From Bellilinea sp. (GTDB lineage: Bacteria; Chloroflexota; Anaerolineae; Anaerolineales; Anaerolineaceae), in assembly GCA_026003615.1 (NCBI GenBank), contig BPHQ01000002.1:1-64000 (forward strand): a stretch of DNA of 64,000 bases. The letters run 5' to 3'. Positions within the stretch are counted from its first letter, which is position 1. The number at the start of each line of letters is the position of its first letter. The notes beneath the pieces were generated by a model. That model ran no database searches. It saw only the letters and a list, made by a program, of their open reading frames with translations, and had not been told where the DNA came from. Shown here in pieces: positions 32,208 through 41,242 of this stretch. The position numbers and the translations under genes are program-made.

Positions 32208-33911
32208 ATGCGAACTTTTCGTTTGTTTTTCTTGTGGTTAATCATTGCAGTGATGCTCGGCACGAGCATCCAACCCGTTCTAGCCCAAAATCTTTCCTTT
32301 GAAGTCCCAAAACAAGAAGTCGTTGTTTTCGTAAATTCCGATGGCAGCATCAGTCTGGATTACACCATCACCTTCAAAAACCTGCCAGGACGGGATGCAA
32401 TTGATATCGTAGATATTGGGATGCCCAATTCAAACTACGACTTAAACTCCATTTCGGCCGAAATTGACGGTCAAAGAGCCACATTAATCCGCCCATCGGA
32501 GTATGTCAATCCGGGGGTCGAAATCCACCTGGGCAATTATGCCATTCAACCCGGACAAACGGGAACTTTACACGTTTATGTTGGAAAAGTCGAGCGCGCC
32601 CTGGGCAAATCCACCCTTGAAGAAGCCGAAGAGTACGCCAGCATCGTAATTACTCCAAATTTCTTTTCTCGAGATTTCACCCGTGGCACAACCGAATACT
32701 ATTTCACCATTGTATTGCCGCCGGGCTTAAAGCCCGAAGAACCCCGCTACCACACCCCCTCTGGTAACTGGCCGGGTAGTGACGAACCGGTCGAGTCGGG
32801 ATTCGACAATCAGGGTCGGGTTTATTACACCTGGTACGCCGAAAATGCAAATGCTTACTCATCTTACAAATTTGGTGCTTCATTTCCCATACGCCTTGTC
32901 CCCGCTCAGGTAGTTGTTGCAACAGAAACGCCCAACCTCCGAACCGTGGACATAGATGCAATCATTGGCACCTTATGCACAGCCGGATTCATTGGTTTCT
33001 TTTTGCTAATTCCGATTTTATCTATTGTCACATCAAATCGTCGCAAGTTACAGTATTTGCCACCGAAAATTGCGGTAGAAGGTCATGGTATTAAACGCGG
33101 CCTGACTGCCGTTGAAGCTGCCATTCTGATGGAACAGCCTTTGGACAAAGTGCTAACCATGATCCTGTTCTCGGTGCTGAAGAAAGGTGCTGCTATTGTT
33201 GAAAGCCGTGATCCGCTTGTTTTGAAAATTAGCGATCCCTTGCCCGAAAATCTTCAACCGTACGAGTTAACTTTCCTCGAGGCGTTCAAGCAAACCAACA
33301 AAAAGTTGAAGGAAAGCAAACTTCAAGACACCATCATTGGTTTGATTAAGTCGGTTTCGGAAAAAATGAAAGGCTTTAGCCGAAAAGAAACGATTGATTA
33401 TTACAAAACAATCATGGAAAAAGCCTGGCAGCAGGTTGCTGCTGCCGATACACCCGATGTCAAATCGGACGTGTATGAGCAGGTTATGGACTGGACGATG
33501 GTAGACCGACGTTGGGATGACCGCACCCGTGAGATCTTCCAAAGCGAGCCAGTACGTGTTCCCACATGGTGGTGGCGTTATGATCCGATCATTCGTAGCG
33601 CTCCCTCCAGCAGTGGCGGGGGGCTAGCAAAAACCACCGTGCCATCCCCCAGTGGCAGTGGGAATATCACCCTTCCCAAGTTACCCGGTTCAGACTTTGC
33701 CGCCTCGATGGTGAACGGCGTTCAGTCCTTCTCCGCGGATGTTATCGGCAATGTTACCACTTTTACCGAACGCATAACCAATAAAACCAATCCTCCTCCT
33801 AAACCATCTTCCTATAGTAGCCGATCAGGCGGGGGAGGCGGGGGAGGCGGGTGCGCCTGTGCCTGCGCCTGCGCTGGCTGTGCCTGCGCCTGCGCCGGGG
33901 GCGGCCGTTAA
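32208..33911 (+). CDS. Membrane-anchored DUF2207-like protein with a poly-Gly, Cys-Ala repeat tail
   Basis: ATG 32208 follows GGGAGGG and gives 567 residues; the frame opens 19 codons earlier. There is a signal peptide (1-26), an exported beta-rich domain with FVNSDGSISLDYTITFKNLP (about 41-60), a transmembrane helix (about 250-275) and a cytoplasmic domain (GLTAVEAAILMEQPLDKVLT). This layout resembles DUF2207-type proteins. Residues 541-567 are eight Gly, then CACACACA, Gly, CACACA and GGGR. The seven cysteines alternate with alanine and use both TGC and TGT codons. The radical SAM pair downstream suggests the tail is modified. Confidence 0.75.
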   Translation: MRTFRLFFLWLIIAVMLGTSIQPVLAQNLSFEVPKQEVVVFVNSDGSISLDYTITFKNLPGRDAIDIVDIGMPNSNYDLNSISAEIDGQRATLIRPSEYVNPGVEIHLGNYAIQPGQTGTLHVYVGKVERALGKSTLEEAEEYASIVITPNFFSRDFTRGTTEYYFTIVLPPGLKPEEPRYHTPSGNWPGSDEPVESGFDNQGRVYYTWYAENANAYSSYKFGASFPIRLVPAQVVVATETPNLRTVDIDAIIGTLCTAGFIGFFLLIPILSIVTSNRRKLQYLPPKIAVEGHGIKRGLTAVEAAILMEQPLDKVLTMILFSVLKKGAAIVESRDPLVLKISDPLPENLQPYELTFLEAFKQTNKKLKESKLQDTIIGLIKSVSEKMKGFSRKETIDYYKTIMEKAWQQVAAADTPDVKSDVYEQVMDWTMVDRRWDDRTREIFQSEPVRVPTWWWRYDPIIRSAPSSSGGGLAKTTVPSPSGSGNITLPKLPGSDFAASMVNGVQSFSADVIGNVTTFTERITNKTNPPPKPSSYSSRSGGGGGGGGCACACACAGCACACAGGGR

Positions 33912-33925
33912 ACAGGAGATTCGGC

Positions 33926-35302
33926 ATGTCCCTCTTCTCAAACCGCTGGCTTGAAAAACTTCGTGGAACTTTTTCCTCCTCTGAGGCGCATTTTCCACCG
34001 CCGGCTGGCCTTTATTCATTTCTGATAGAAGAAAACGGCGGTAAAACCCGTCTACACTTGCGAATCGAACCCGATCAAAGCGGCACATTACTGATCAACG
34101 CCAGCCGTATTTATCACTTCAACCCATCAGCAGCGCTCATGGCTTATCTGGCTTTGAGTAAAATTCCTGAAAATCAGGCAATTAGCTGGTTGACCCGGTC
34201 ATTTCAGGTTTCCCGTCAACAGGCAACTCAGGACTACCTCTTTTTTGTAGAACAGCTCCGCTCATTGATCAACCCGGAAGGCATTTGTCCGGTTTGTGAT
34301 CTCGAAATCGAAACAATACCCCCCTTTACAAAACATCCCAGCCGGCCTTATCGCATGGATCTTGCAATTACCTACCGGTGCAATAATGCCTGCGCTCACT
34401 GCTACAACGCCCGCTCACGCTCGTTTCCAGAAAAAGACACCACATTCTGGTATTCAGTTTTGGATAAACTTTGGGAAATTGGTATCCCGCATATTGTGTT
34501 TACAGGTGGTGAACCAACCCTTCGTGATGATCTTCCCCTGTTGATTGCCCATGCGGAACGGAATGGACAGATAACCGGTATCAACACCAATGGCAGACGC
34601 CTGAAAGATGTCGGCTTTCTGAATCAACTGATTGAAGCCGGGCTGGATCATGTTCAAATCACATTTGAATCGCACATCCCAGAGATTCACGACCGAATGG
34701 TTCTTCACCAGGGAGCGTGGCAGGAAACTTTTGCTGGCCTCAAAAATGCTTTGCAATCCAACCTATTTGTCATGACCAATACCACCTTATTGAAAGACAA
34801 TGCGCCGCATTTGAGTGGAACACTGGATTTTTTGGCGGAAATCGGCGTGCCGACGGTGGGATTAAATGCATTAATCTACTCCGGACGCGGCAGAAAGGTC
34901 AACACAGGAATTCCGGAAAACCATCTTCCCGGACTGCTGGAAATTGCCCGCCTCAAAACCAGCCAAAACAACCAGCGTTTGATCTGGTACACCCCTACCG
35001 AGTACTGCAATTTTGATCCTGTTCAAATGGAATTAGGCGTCAAGGGCTGTACAGCCGCATTGTATAACATGTGCATTGAACCAGATGGTAGCGTTCTTCC
35101 CTGCCAATCTTATTACAGTTCTTTAGGGAATATTCTCATTGAAAGCTGGGACCAAATCTGGAATCACGAACTGGCGCGGTCACTTAGAGAACGCCGGGAC
35201 TTACCCGCAAAATGTCAAAATTGCGCATTAGTGGTTGAGTGTGGAGGCGGATGTCCTCTCGCACGCGAAGCATTACATACCCAACAAAATGTCATCCAAT
35301 AA
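33926..35302 (+). CDS. Radical SAM/SPASM peptide-modifying enzyme
   Basis: ATG 33926 (AGGAG upstream) gives 458 residues. Residues about 41-115 form a PqqD-like recognition domain (LHLRIEPDQSGTLLINASRI, then FQVSRQQATQDYLFFVEQL). CPVC is at 121-124. The radical SAM core has CNNACAHC (Cys152, 156, 159) and TGGEPT (193-198). A SPASM domain (about 361-445) has cysteines at 361, 375, 383, 393, 430, 433, 439 and 443, including CQNC and ECGGGC, enough for extra iron-sulphur clusters. Such enzymes form thioether, C-C or epimerised links in peptides. The gene is 14 bases after the Cys-Ala-tail gene, its likely substrate. Confidence 0.85.
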   Translation: MSLFSNRWLEKLRGTFSSSEAHFPPPAGLYSFLIEENGGKTRLHLRIEPDQSGTLLINASRIYHFNPSAALMAYLALSKIPENQAISWLTRSFQVSRQQATQDYLFFVEQLRSLINPEGICPVCDLEIETIPPFTKHPSRPYRMDLAITYRCNNACAHCYNARSRSFPEKDTTFWYSVLDKLWEIGIPHIVFTGGEPTLRDDLPLLIAHAERNGQITGINTNGRRLKDVGFLNQLIEAGLDHVQITFESHIPEIHDRMVLHQGAWQETFAGLKNALQSNLFVMTNTTLLKDNAPHLSGTLDFLAEIGVPTVGLNALIYSGRGRKVNTGIPENHLPGLLEIARLKTSQNNQRLIWYTPTEYCNFDPVQMELGVKGCTAALYNMCIEPDGSVLPCQSYYSSLGNILIESWDQIWNHELARSLRERRDLPAKCQNCALVVECGGGCPLAREALHTQQNVIQ

Positions 35303-35316
35303 GAGCGGAGGTGGCC

Positions 35317-36507
35317 ATGTTCAATCGAATTCGCGAGACGATTTATCGGTTTTTACAACCCGTCCAACCATTGGAAGCAGGGATTTACACCCTTAATGCC
35401 CCACCTGAATCAGCCTTTCCCTATCGTCTCCACCTTCGGATTGAAGGGGATGGAAGTGGCGTTCTCATCATTAATGCCTCAACCGTGTTGCATCTCAACC
35501 AGACCGGGGCAGAGTACGCTTATCACCTCATCAAGCAGCACAACGAAGAAGAAGTTGCCGATCAATTGTCCAAACGCTATCGCGTCAGTAAAGAACGGGC
35601 CAAACAGGATTTCATCTCGTTTCGGGATCGTTTGATGACCTTGATTGAAACAACCGATCTCGACCCGGTAACTTATTTAGGTTTCGATCGTGTAAATGTC
35701 CATGAACGCCGCTTAAGTGCTCCCCTAAGGGTGGATTGCGCCCTGACTTATGCTACCCCCTATCCCCGTACTACCGGTTCTACACCGGTGGAAAGAGTAA
35801 AACGGGAATTACTTACAGAGGAGTGGAAAACGATTTTAGAAAAAGCCTGGAAAGCCGGTATTCCCCACGTAATCTTCACTGGTGGCGAACCCACGATGCG
35901 CCCCGATTTAGTGGAACTGGTTGCCTGTGCTGAAACGCTGGGTATGGTCACAGGTGTGCTGAGTAGTGGATATCGTTTCTCAGAGCATAAATTTCTCTCC
36001 GATATTCTTCAGGCGGGTCTTGATCATTTGATGATAGTATTGGATGAAAAAGAAGAATATTGCTGGGAGGCTATCCGCGACGCAATCGCATCTGACTTGT
36101 TTGTGACTGTTCATCTAACGATTTCAAACCACAATCAAAAAATGGTCATGGAAATCCTCAAAAAATTGGCCGATTTAAATCTTAAATCGCTCAGCCTGAC
36201 CGTTGAAGATCCTTCCCTGAAGCCAATTCTTCAACACGTTCAGGAGCAGGCAATTGCCAACCAAATATCTATCGTATGGGATTTACCGGTACCCTATTCA
36301 GAATTGAATCCAATCGGTCTTGAATTACAAACCGAAGCACAGGCGGAATACTTTGAAGGCGCCGGCAAAGCATGGCTTTATATTGAACCAGACGGTGATG
36401 TTCTCCCTGCTCAGGGTAAAAACATCCTTCTGGGTAACTTTCTTACCGATGAGTGGGACACAATCTGGCAAAACGCTCAACAACTAAATTCGACCGAAAC
36501 ATGCTAG
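35317..36507 (+). CDS. Radical SAM-like paralogue lacking all cluster cysteines
   Basis: ATG 35317 (GGAGG upstream) gives 396 residues that parallel the preceding enzyme: the same PqqD-like N-terminus (LHLRIEGDGSGVLIINASTV), the same barrel with FTGGEPT (187-193) and the same WLYIEPDGDVLPAQGKNILL stretch. The CxxxCxxC segment is replaced by LTYATPYPRTT (143-153) and the SPASM cysteines are gone, so it cannot bind the usual 4Fe-4S cluster. The rest is well kept, so it is not a decayed gene. It may be a partner or substrate-binding subunit of the active enzyme. Its end overlaps the methyltransferase start. Confidence 0.8.
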   Translation: MFNRIRETIYRFLQPVQPLEAGIYTLNAPPESAFPYRLHLRIEGDGSGVLIINASTVLHLNQTGAEYAYHLIKQHNEEEVADQLSKRYRVSKERAKQDFISFRDRLMTLIETTDLDPVTYLGFDRVNVHERRLSAPLRVDCALTYATPYPRTTGSTPVERVKRELLTEEWKTILEKAWKAGIPHVIFTGGEPTMRPDLVELVACAETLGMVTGVLSSGYRFSEHKFLSDILQAGLDHLMIVLDEKEEYCWEAIRDAIASDLFVTVHLTISNHNQKMVMEILKKLADLNLKSLSLTVEDPSLKPILQHVQEQAIANQISIVWDLPVPYSELNPIGLELQTEAQAEYFEGAGKAWLYIEPDGDVLPAQGKNILLGNFLTDEWDTIWQNAQQLNSTETC

Positions 36508-37235
36508 ATTGGCACCAGCGCTATCAACAACAAGCCCGGTGGACAAGCCAAATACGGGCTTATCTGATTCGAAAAGCCGGGATACAACCGCACCATCGGT
36601 TATTGGAAGTTGGCTGTGGTAGTGGGGCGGTTTTACAAGATTTTTCAGACGTTCACCATCTGTTTGGATTGGATATAGATTTTTCTACGCTAAAACATGC
36701 CAGTGATTTACTGCCTTTTGTATCATTGGTTTGTTCGGACGCTCATTTTCTGCCATTTTCCTCTCAAAGCATTGATTTTTGCATTTGTCATTATTTCTTA
36801 ATGTGGGTGAACGGTCCCAAAGTTCTGGAAGAAATGATTCGCGTCACGCGAAAGGGTGGTGCTGTCATCGCAATGGCTGAACCGGATTACGGCGGCAGGA
36901 TTGATTACCCCTCCTCTCTCTCTGTAATTGGAAATTTCCAGACTCAATCTTTACGCGATCAAGGTGCTGACCCCCTCACCGGGCGAAAGATGCGCGGCTG
37001 GTTTGAATCAGCGGGCTTGAGAAATGTCGAAAGCGGTGTTATGGCTGGTAAGTGGATTAGGGATCATCAGCATTCGAAGGAGCTTGATTTGGAGTGGGCT
37101 GTCATCCGTGAGGACTTAAAAAATTATCTTCCAGAAGAGGAAATTGATGCGCTGGAGAAAGCTGACCGCCGTGCATGGCAGGAGGGTACACGCATTTTAT
37201 TCGTACCAACTTTTTATGCCATTGGGTTCGTCTAA
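36501..37235 (+). CDS. Class I SAM-dependent methyltransferase
   Basis: A 244-residue enzyme from ATG 36501, overlapping the previous stop by seven bases (ATGCTAG), so translationally coupled. SAM-binding motif I is LLEVGCGSGAVL (about 34-45), followed by GLDID, CSDAHFLPF and the post-motif CHYFLMWVNGPKVLEEMIRV. A C-terminal domain (about 150-244) is not recognised. It is the last gene of the Cys-Ala-tail operon and probably methylates the tail, a partner or a small molecule there; the target is unknown. Confidence 0.8.
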   Translation: MLDWHQRYQQQARWTSQIRAYLIRKAGIQPHHRLLEVGCGSGAVLQDFSDVHHLFGLDIDFSTLKHASDLLPFVSLVCSDAHFLPFSSQSIDFCICHYFLMWVNGPKVLEEMIRVTRKGGAVIAMAEPDYGGRIDYPSSLSVIGNFQTQSLRDQGADPLTGRKMRGWFESAGLRNVESGVMAGKWIRDHQHSKELDLEWAVIREDLKNYLPEEEIDALEKADRRAWQEGTRILFVPTFYAIGFV

Positions 37236-37326
37236 GATAAAAAAATTAATCCCAAATTTATGGCTGGATCAAATCAAAATCCCTATATTTAGAAGTTAGA
37301 AATCCATTGCGACAAGGAGAGAAAAA

Positions 37327-37734
37327 ATGACTCTGATCAAGTGGGAAGATCGTTATTCGGTAAAAATCACACAATTCGATCAGCAACATCAAAAACTGGT
37401 CGGATTGATCAATCAGTTATACGAAGCGATGAGAGTTGGCAAAGGACAGGTAGAATTGGGCATAATCTTGGACGAGCTGGTGGATTATACACGAAAGCAT
37501 TTTTCCAGCGAAGAAGCACTCATGCTCAAACACGCGTATCCTCAATACACCCAACACAAAGCATCTCATGATCGGCTGACCCAACAGGTAATGGACTTTA
37601 AGAATCAATATAAAGCGGGAAAAATTGGCTTGAGTGTTCAGATGATGAATTTCTTGAAGGAATGGCTGGTCAATCACATTTTGGATGAAGATAAAGCCTA
37701 TAGCAACTTCTTCGAAGCCAAAGGCGAAAAGTAA
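37327..37734 (+). CDS. Bacteriohemerythrin
   Basis: A 135-residue four-helix protein that binds a di-iron site and reversibly binds O2. The ligands are all present: His21 (DQQHQKL), His58 and Glu62 (RKHFSSEE), His77 and His81 (YTQHKASHD), and His117 and Asp122 (NHILDED). The start ITxWxDxxSVxIxxxDxQH is typical of the family. AAGGAGAG precedes the ATG. It stands alone between the radical SAM operon and tRNA-Pro and may protect or report on oxygen in a mainly anaerobic cell. Confidence 0.95.
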   Translation: MTLIKWEDRYSVKITQFDQQHQKLVGLINQLYEAMRVGKGQVELGIILDELVDYTRKHFSSEEALMLKHAYPQYTQHKASHDRLTQQVMDFKNQYKAGKIGLSVQMMNFLKEWLVNHILDEDKAYSNFFEAKGEK

Positions 37735-37750
37735 ATCATCGGTCAAAAGG

Positions 37751-37779
37751 TTGCCAAAACAACGGTTTGGGAATATAAT
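37751..37779 (+). promoter_or_regulatory. Promoter of tRNA-Pro
   Basis: TTGCCA (37751-37756), 17 bases, then TATAAT (37774-37779), which is 13 bases before the tRNA. Confidence 0.75.
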
Positions 37780-37792
37780 AGCCATCGTTAAT

Positions 37793-37868
<76 letters not shown>

Positions 37869-37876
37869 ACAAACAA

Positions 37877-37911
37877 CCCTCACCTGTATAAACAGGTGAG
37901 GGCAAATTTTT
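37877..37911 (+). terminator. Intrinsic terminator of tRNA-Pro
   Basis: Perfect 11-bp stem CCCTCACCTGT/ACAGGTGAGGG (37877-37887, 37892-37902) with ATAA loop, then GCAAA and five T residues. Confidence 0.85.
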
Positions 37912-37925
37912 AGCCATTCTCCATC

Positions 37926-38816
37926 TCAAACCGAAAAGAGAGCCAATACGATCCCCCCTGCCAGAATTACTGCCACACCTCCCAGTTGCAAAAGAGAAGG
38001 CTTTTCTTTGAGCAAGCTCCATGAAAATAAGGCGACAATCACCGGGGAAAGATCGGCAACGGCTTTCACCAATGCCGGATGTCCGTTTTTCAGGGCCGAG
38101 AGAAGAAATAGCCACTGTCCAATCACAAACATCAGCCGGACTGCTGTAATGAAAAAGGTAGACCAATTGACCCAACGTAAATCTGGCTTGGTTATCGTCC
38201 ACGAAATCACACTGATAACCCCTGCACGAATGAGATAATAGGTAAATGGATTAAGAACATTTTCCAGGAATAAGTCTTTTACCAAAAACATGCTGATGCT
38301 GAATAACAAAGCCGTTCCTAAGGGAAAGACAATCTCCTTTACAGGGGTATTATCCTGAGGTGAAGAGCGATCCTGAAATCCCGTCACGATCATGATGATC
38401 CCCAAAGTAAAAAGACCCACTGCCAGAATTTGACCCAATCCAAGAACCGAACCCTGATAAATAAACAGGGGTGAAAAAACCAAAGCAAACATCGGAGAAA
38501 CAGCCAGCAACCCGCTGACAGTTACTGCATTCATCCTCTCGAATGAACGAAAATAGCCATAGTTTGCCAGACCATCCAAACTGATAGCCATCACCAGTAA
38601 AACCATCCCCCGAAGGTTGAGATTGAGATGAAAAAACCATGGCGTTACTGGAAGCAACATCCCTGTCATCAACGCAAAATTAAAACTGAGCATGTTTCGC
38701 GCTTGGCTGACCGAAACTAACCGCCGCGCAAACAGATTGGCAAAACCACCCGAAACAGCCGAAAAGAACGCCAATAACACCGCCGACATATCCATCATTC
38801 TACATTCAACGGCCAT
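37926..38816 (-). CDS. EamA/DMT-family transporter
   Basis: A 296-residue membrane protein with about ten hydrophobic helices in two halves, as in the drug/metabolite transporter family. Each half is an EamA-like repeat; the ending LKEKPSLLQLGGVAVILAGG is the classic family C-terminus. The substrate cannot be told. ATGs at 38816, 38798, 38795 and 38789 are all possible starts; MSAVLLAFFSAVSGG from 38789 would begin at the first helix. The upstream gap is shared with the divergent L,D-transpeptidase gene. Confidence 0.85.
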   Translation of the reverse strand: MAVECRMMDMSAVLLAFFSAVSGGFANLFARRLVSVSQARNMLSFNFALMTGMLLPVTPWFFHLNLNLRGMVLLVMAISLDGLANYGYFRSFERMNAVTVSGLLAVSPMFALVFSPLFIYQGSVLGLGQILAVGLFTLGIIMIVTGFQDRSSPQDNTPVKEIVFPLGTALLFSISMFLVKDLFLENVLNPFTYYLIRAGVISVISWTITKPDLRWVNWSTFFITAVRLMFVIGQWLFLLSALKNGHPALVKAVADLSPVIVALFSWSLLKEKPSLLQLGGVAVILAGGIVLALFSV

Positions 38817-38865
38817 CCAGGTCGGAGAATAAATCCACGAAAATCATTGGTATAATTTTCCAACA

Positions 38866-39900
38866 ATGGGTATCCGATTATCTCGCCGGGAATTTCTTAA
38901 ATTATGTGCTGCTGCGGGGCTGGCCGGTTTGGCATTCCGTCCATTTTCCGGTTTTGAAGAAGATAATCAAAAAAACGACCTGATTCGAATCACTGTCCGT
39001 TCTGTTAGTGTTTATGCTCAACCCAACGATAAAAGCCAGATTTTGTTTCAGCGTTTTCGGGATGAACTGGTCAATGTTTACTATGAAATCGAGTCGGAAA
39101 GTGGACCCGGCTATAATCCAGTTTGGTATCGGGTTTGGGGGGGGTATATTCACCGCGCCAATACTCAACGGGTAAAAGTGCAATACAATCCCATCGCTTC
39201 TCAAATTCGTGATGGAGGCCAACTGGCTGAAGTAACCGTTCCTTTCTCTCAGGCTATGCGCTACACTTCCTTTGAGGGCTGGCAAAATCTTTACCGCCTT
39301 TATTATGAGTCCGTCCACTGGGTCACGGGTATTGATGAAGGACCGGATGGCGAAGCCTGGTATCGAATCCTGGATGAATTATTGAAAATTGAATATCACG
39401 TACCGGCCTATCATCTCCGCCTGATCCCTGATGAAGAGCTAACTCCCATCTCTCCAGAAGTCCCCCACCACAAAAAACGTATCGTCGTCAGCCGTGGCAG
39501 GCAAACGGTAACTTGTTATGAAAATGACGAAATTGTTTTTCAGACTCAAGTATCTACCGGTCTGAATTATAAGCCAGAAGGTGAAATTCCCTGGGAAACC
39601 CCGAAAGGCGAGTTTAATATCTATTCGAAAATGCCCTCAAAACACATGGGGGATGGCCGCCTGACCGGCAATCCGGAAGATTATGAACTTCCCGGTGTGC
39701 CATGGACATGCTTTTTTGAACAAACGGGGGTCGCCTTTCATGGCACTTATTGGCATCAGGATTTTGGGACACCCCGCTCACATGGATGCGTCAATATGCG
39801 TACTGACGAAGCCAAATGGCTTTTTCGCTGGGTTCTCCCTTTATCCAAAGCGAGTGATGTAGAGAGTCGCGGTTATGGTACGCGGGTCGTGGTTGAATGA
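38866..39900 (+). CDS. L,D-transpeptidase (YkuD domain), exported
   Basis: A 344-residue exported enzyme. The N-terminus LSRREFLKLCAAAGLAGLAF is a twin-arginine-type signal. A middle part (about 45-205) has two SH3-like stretches (ITVRSVSVYAQPNDKSQILF). The YkuD domain (about 208-330) begins RIVVSRGRQTVTCYEND and carries FHGTYWHQDFGTPRSHGCVN with the catalytic His and Cys. It crosslinks peptidoglycan or anchors proteins to it. An extended -10 (TTGGTATAAT) ends ten bases before the ATG. The 3' end overlaps the convergent hemW gene by 28 bases. Confidence 0.9.
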   Translation: MGIRLSRREFLKLCAAAGLAGLAFRPFSGFEEDNQKNDLIRITVRSVSVYAQPNDKSQILFQRFRDELVNVYYEIESESGPGYNPVWYRVWGGYIHRANTQRVKVQYNPIASQIRDGGQLAEVTVPFSQAMRYTSFEGWQNLYRLYYESVHWVTGIDEGPDGEAWYRILDELLKIEYHVPAYHLRLIPDEELTPISPEVPHHKKRIVVSRGRQTVTCYENDEIVFQTQVSTGLNYKPEGEIPWETPKGEFNIYSKMPSKHMGDGRLTGNPEDYELPGVPWTCFFEQTGVAFHGTYWHQDFGTPRSHGCVNMRTDEAKWLFRWVLPLSKASDVESRGYGTRVVVE

Positions 39901-41126
39901 GTAAACTTCCGAAGCAAAGGCGGCTCTTTCAGCCCAATAAATTCCCGAAAAACGCGGTTTGCAAGTAGCCATCCCTGCCTGGTCAGACGCAAACAACCTT
40001 GGGTTGGATTGTCAACCCATTCCAGTAATCCTTGCTGGATTAATCGGGCAATTTGATTCCCAAATACTTCCTCTAATTCAACACCAAATTGTCGCGCAAA
40101 CGAAGTGGCACTCACCCCTTCATTCAGCAGGCGAAGGCTCACCATCATTTTTTCTTGCATTTGAGTCCACAAATCCATTTCAATCACCTGTTCAGCCGCT
40201 GAAGAAGCCGGATAAGGCATTTCTACCCCCAATTTCATCCTGTCAATATAAGCCTTTATACCACGCACATTAATGGTTCGATAATTTTCTAAAAAACCAT
40301 GCGCCCCAGCCCCCACACCAATGTAGGGCAAGTAACGCCAGTATTGAAGGTTGTGGTGACATACCTTGGCCTGATGATCGAATTTCAATGCCCAATTGGA
40401 AATTTCGTAATGTTCAAACCCCGCTTCTGCTAGCAACTCACACGCAAAATCATATTGATCGGCCGCCAAATCATCATCCGGCAAATTAATCAAACCCCGC
40501 TCGATCCACTTTTTAAAGGGTGTTCCATGTTCAATTGTTAAAGCGTAAAGGGACAAATGATCGGGCTTCAATCTCAAGGCAAATTGGATGGATTGCTGCC
40601 AGCTTTCCATGGTCTGACCGGGAATACCAAAAATCAAGTCCAGATTCAGATTTTCAAAACCGGCCAAACGGGCCGATTCCACCGCTCGAATAACCGTAAC
40701 CGGATCGTGTTCTCTTTCCAATAGTCTTAATTCGTTGATATTCGCACTCTGCATCCCCATGCTAATGCGGTTAAAACCGGCCATACGCAACTGAGATAGC
40801 CCATCTCGGTTGACCGTTCCGGGATTTGCTTCAATGCTTATTTCACACTCTTTGCTAATCAAAAACGCTCTCCGGCAGGTATCGAGAATATTTTGCAACC
40901 CTTCTACAGGCAGATAAGAAGGTGTTCCACCTCCCAAAAATATAGTGCCAACCTCGAAAGGAAAGGTTAGTTTTTTACCAACCTGTTCAATTTCATCTTC
41001 CAACGCCTTTAAGTAAGACGGTATCAGACCCTCCTGCCCGGCATAGGTATTAAAATCACAATAGGCGCAGCGGTGGCGGCAAAAAGGAATGTGGATGTAA
41101 AGACTTATTTTGATGGACATGCTCAT
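39873..41126 (-). CDS. hemW: HemW, radical SAM haem chaperone (coproporphyrinogen oxidase-like)
   Basis: A 417-residue radical SAM protein from ATG 41126 (or 41120). It has IPFCRHRCAYCDFN (CxxxCxxC), FLGGGTPS, IEANPGT, the RISMGMQS segment and CHHNLQYWRYLPYIGVGAGA, the 'HNxxYW' region typical of HemW rather than the HemN oxidase. The C-terminal winged helix ends near LRLTRQGWLLANRVF. HemW delivers haem to respiratory proteins. The gene is monocistronic and convergent with the transpeptidase gene. Confidence 0.9.
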   Translation of the reverse strand: MSMSIKISLYIHIPFCRHRCAYCDFNTYAGQEGLIPSYLKALEDEIEQVGKKLTFPFEVGTIFLGGGTPSYLPVEGLQNILDTCRRAFLISKECEISIEANPGTVNRDGLSQLRMAGFNRISMGMQSANINELRLLEREHDPVTVIRAVESARLAGFENLNLDLIFGIPGQTMESWQQSIQFALRLKPDHLSLYALTIEHGTPFKKWIERGLINLPDDDLAADQYDFACELLAEAGFEHYEISNWALKFDHQAKVCHHNLQYWRYLPYIGVGAGAHGFLENYRTINVRGIKAYIDRMKLGVEMPYPASSAAEQVIEMDLWTQMQEKMMVSLRLLNEGVSATSFARQFGVELEEVFGNQIARLIQQGLLEWVDNPTQGCLRLTRQGWLLANRVFREFIGLKEPPLLRKFTHSTTTRVP

Positions 41127-41242
41127 AGCATACCACAATGAAAAATTCCATGCAAAAATGTTTTTACCCCTTGTCAAATTTTTGAATGTGTTATAATCTC
41201 ATGCGCCGGGGGTATCCCGGTAATTCGATTAAAATAACGCCT

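Noticed and set aside
33825-34088. Minus-strand Ala/Gly-rich frame opposite the Cys-Ala tail
   Set aside because: It is the complement of a GC-rich repeat and lacks a ribosome site; the plus-strand genes are clear.
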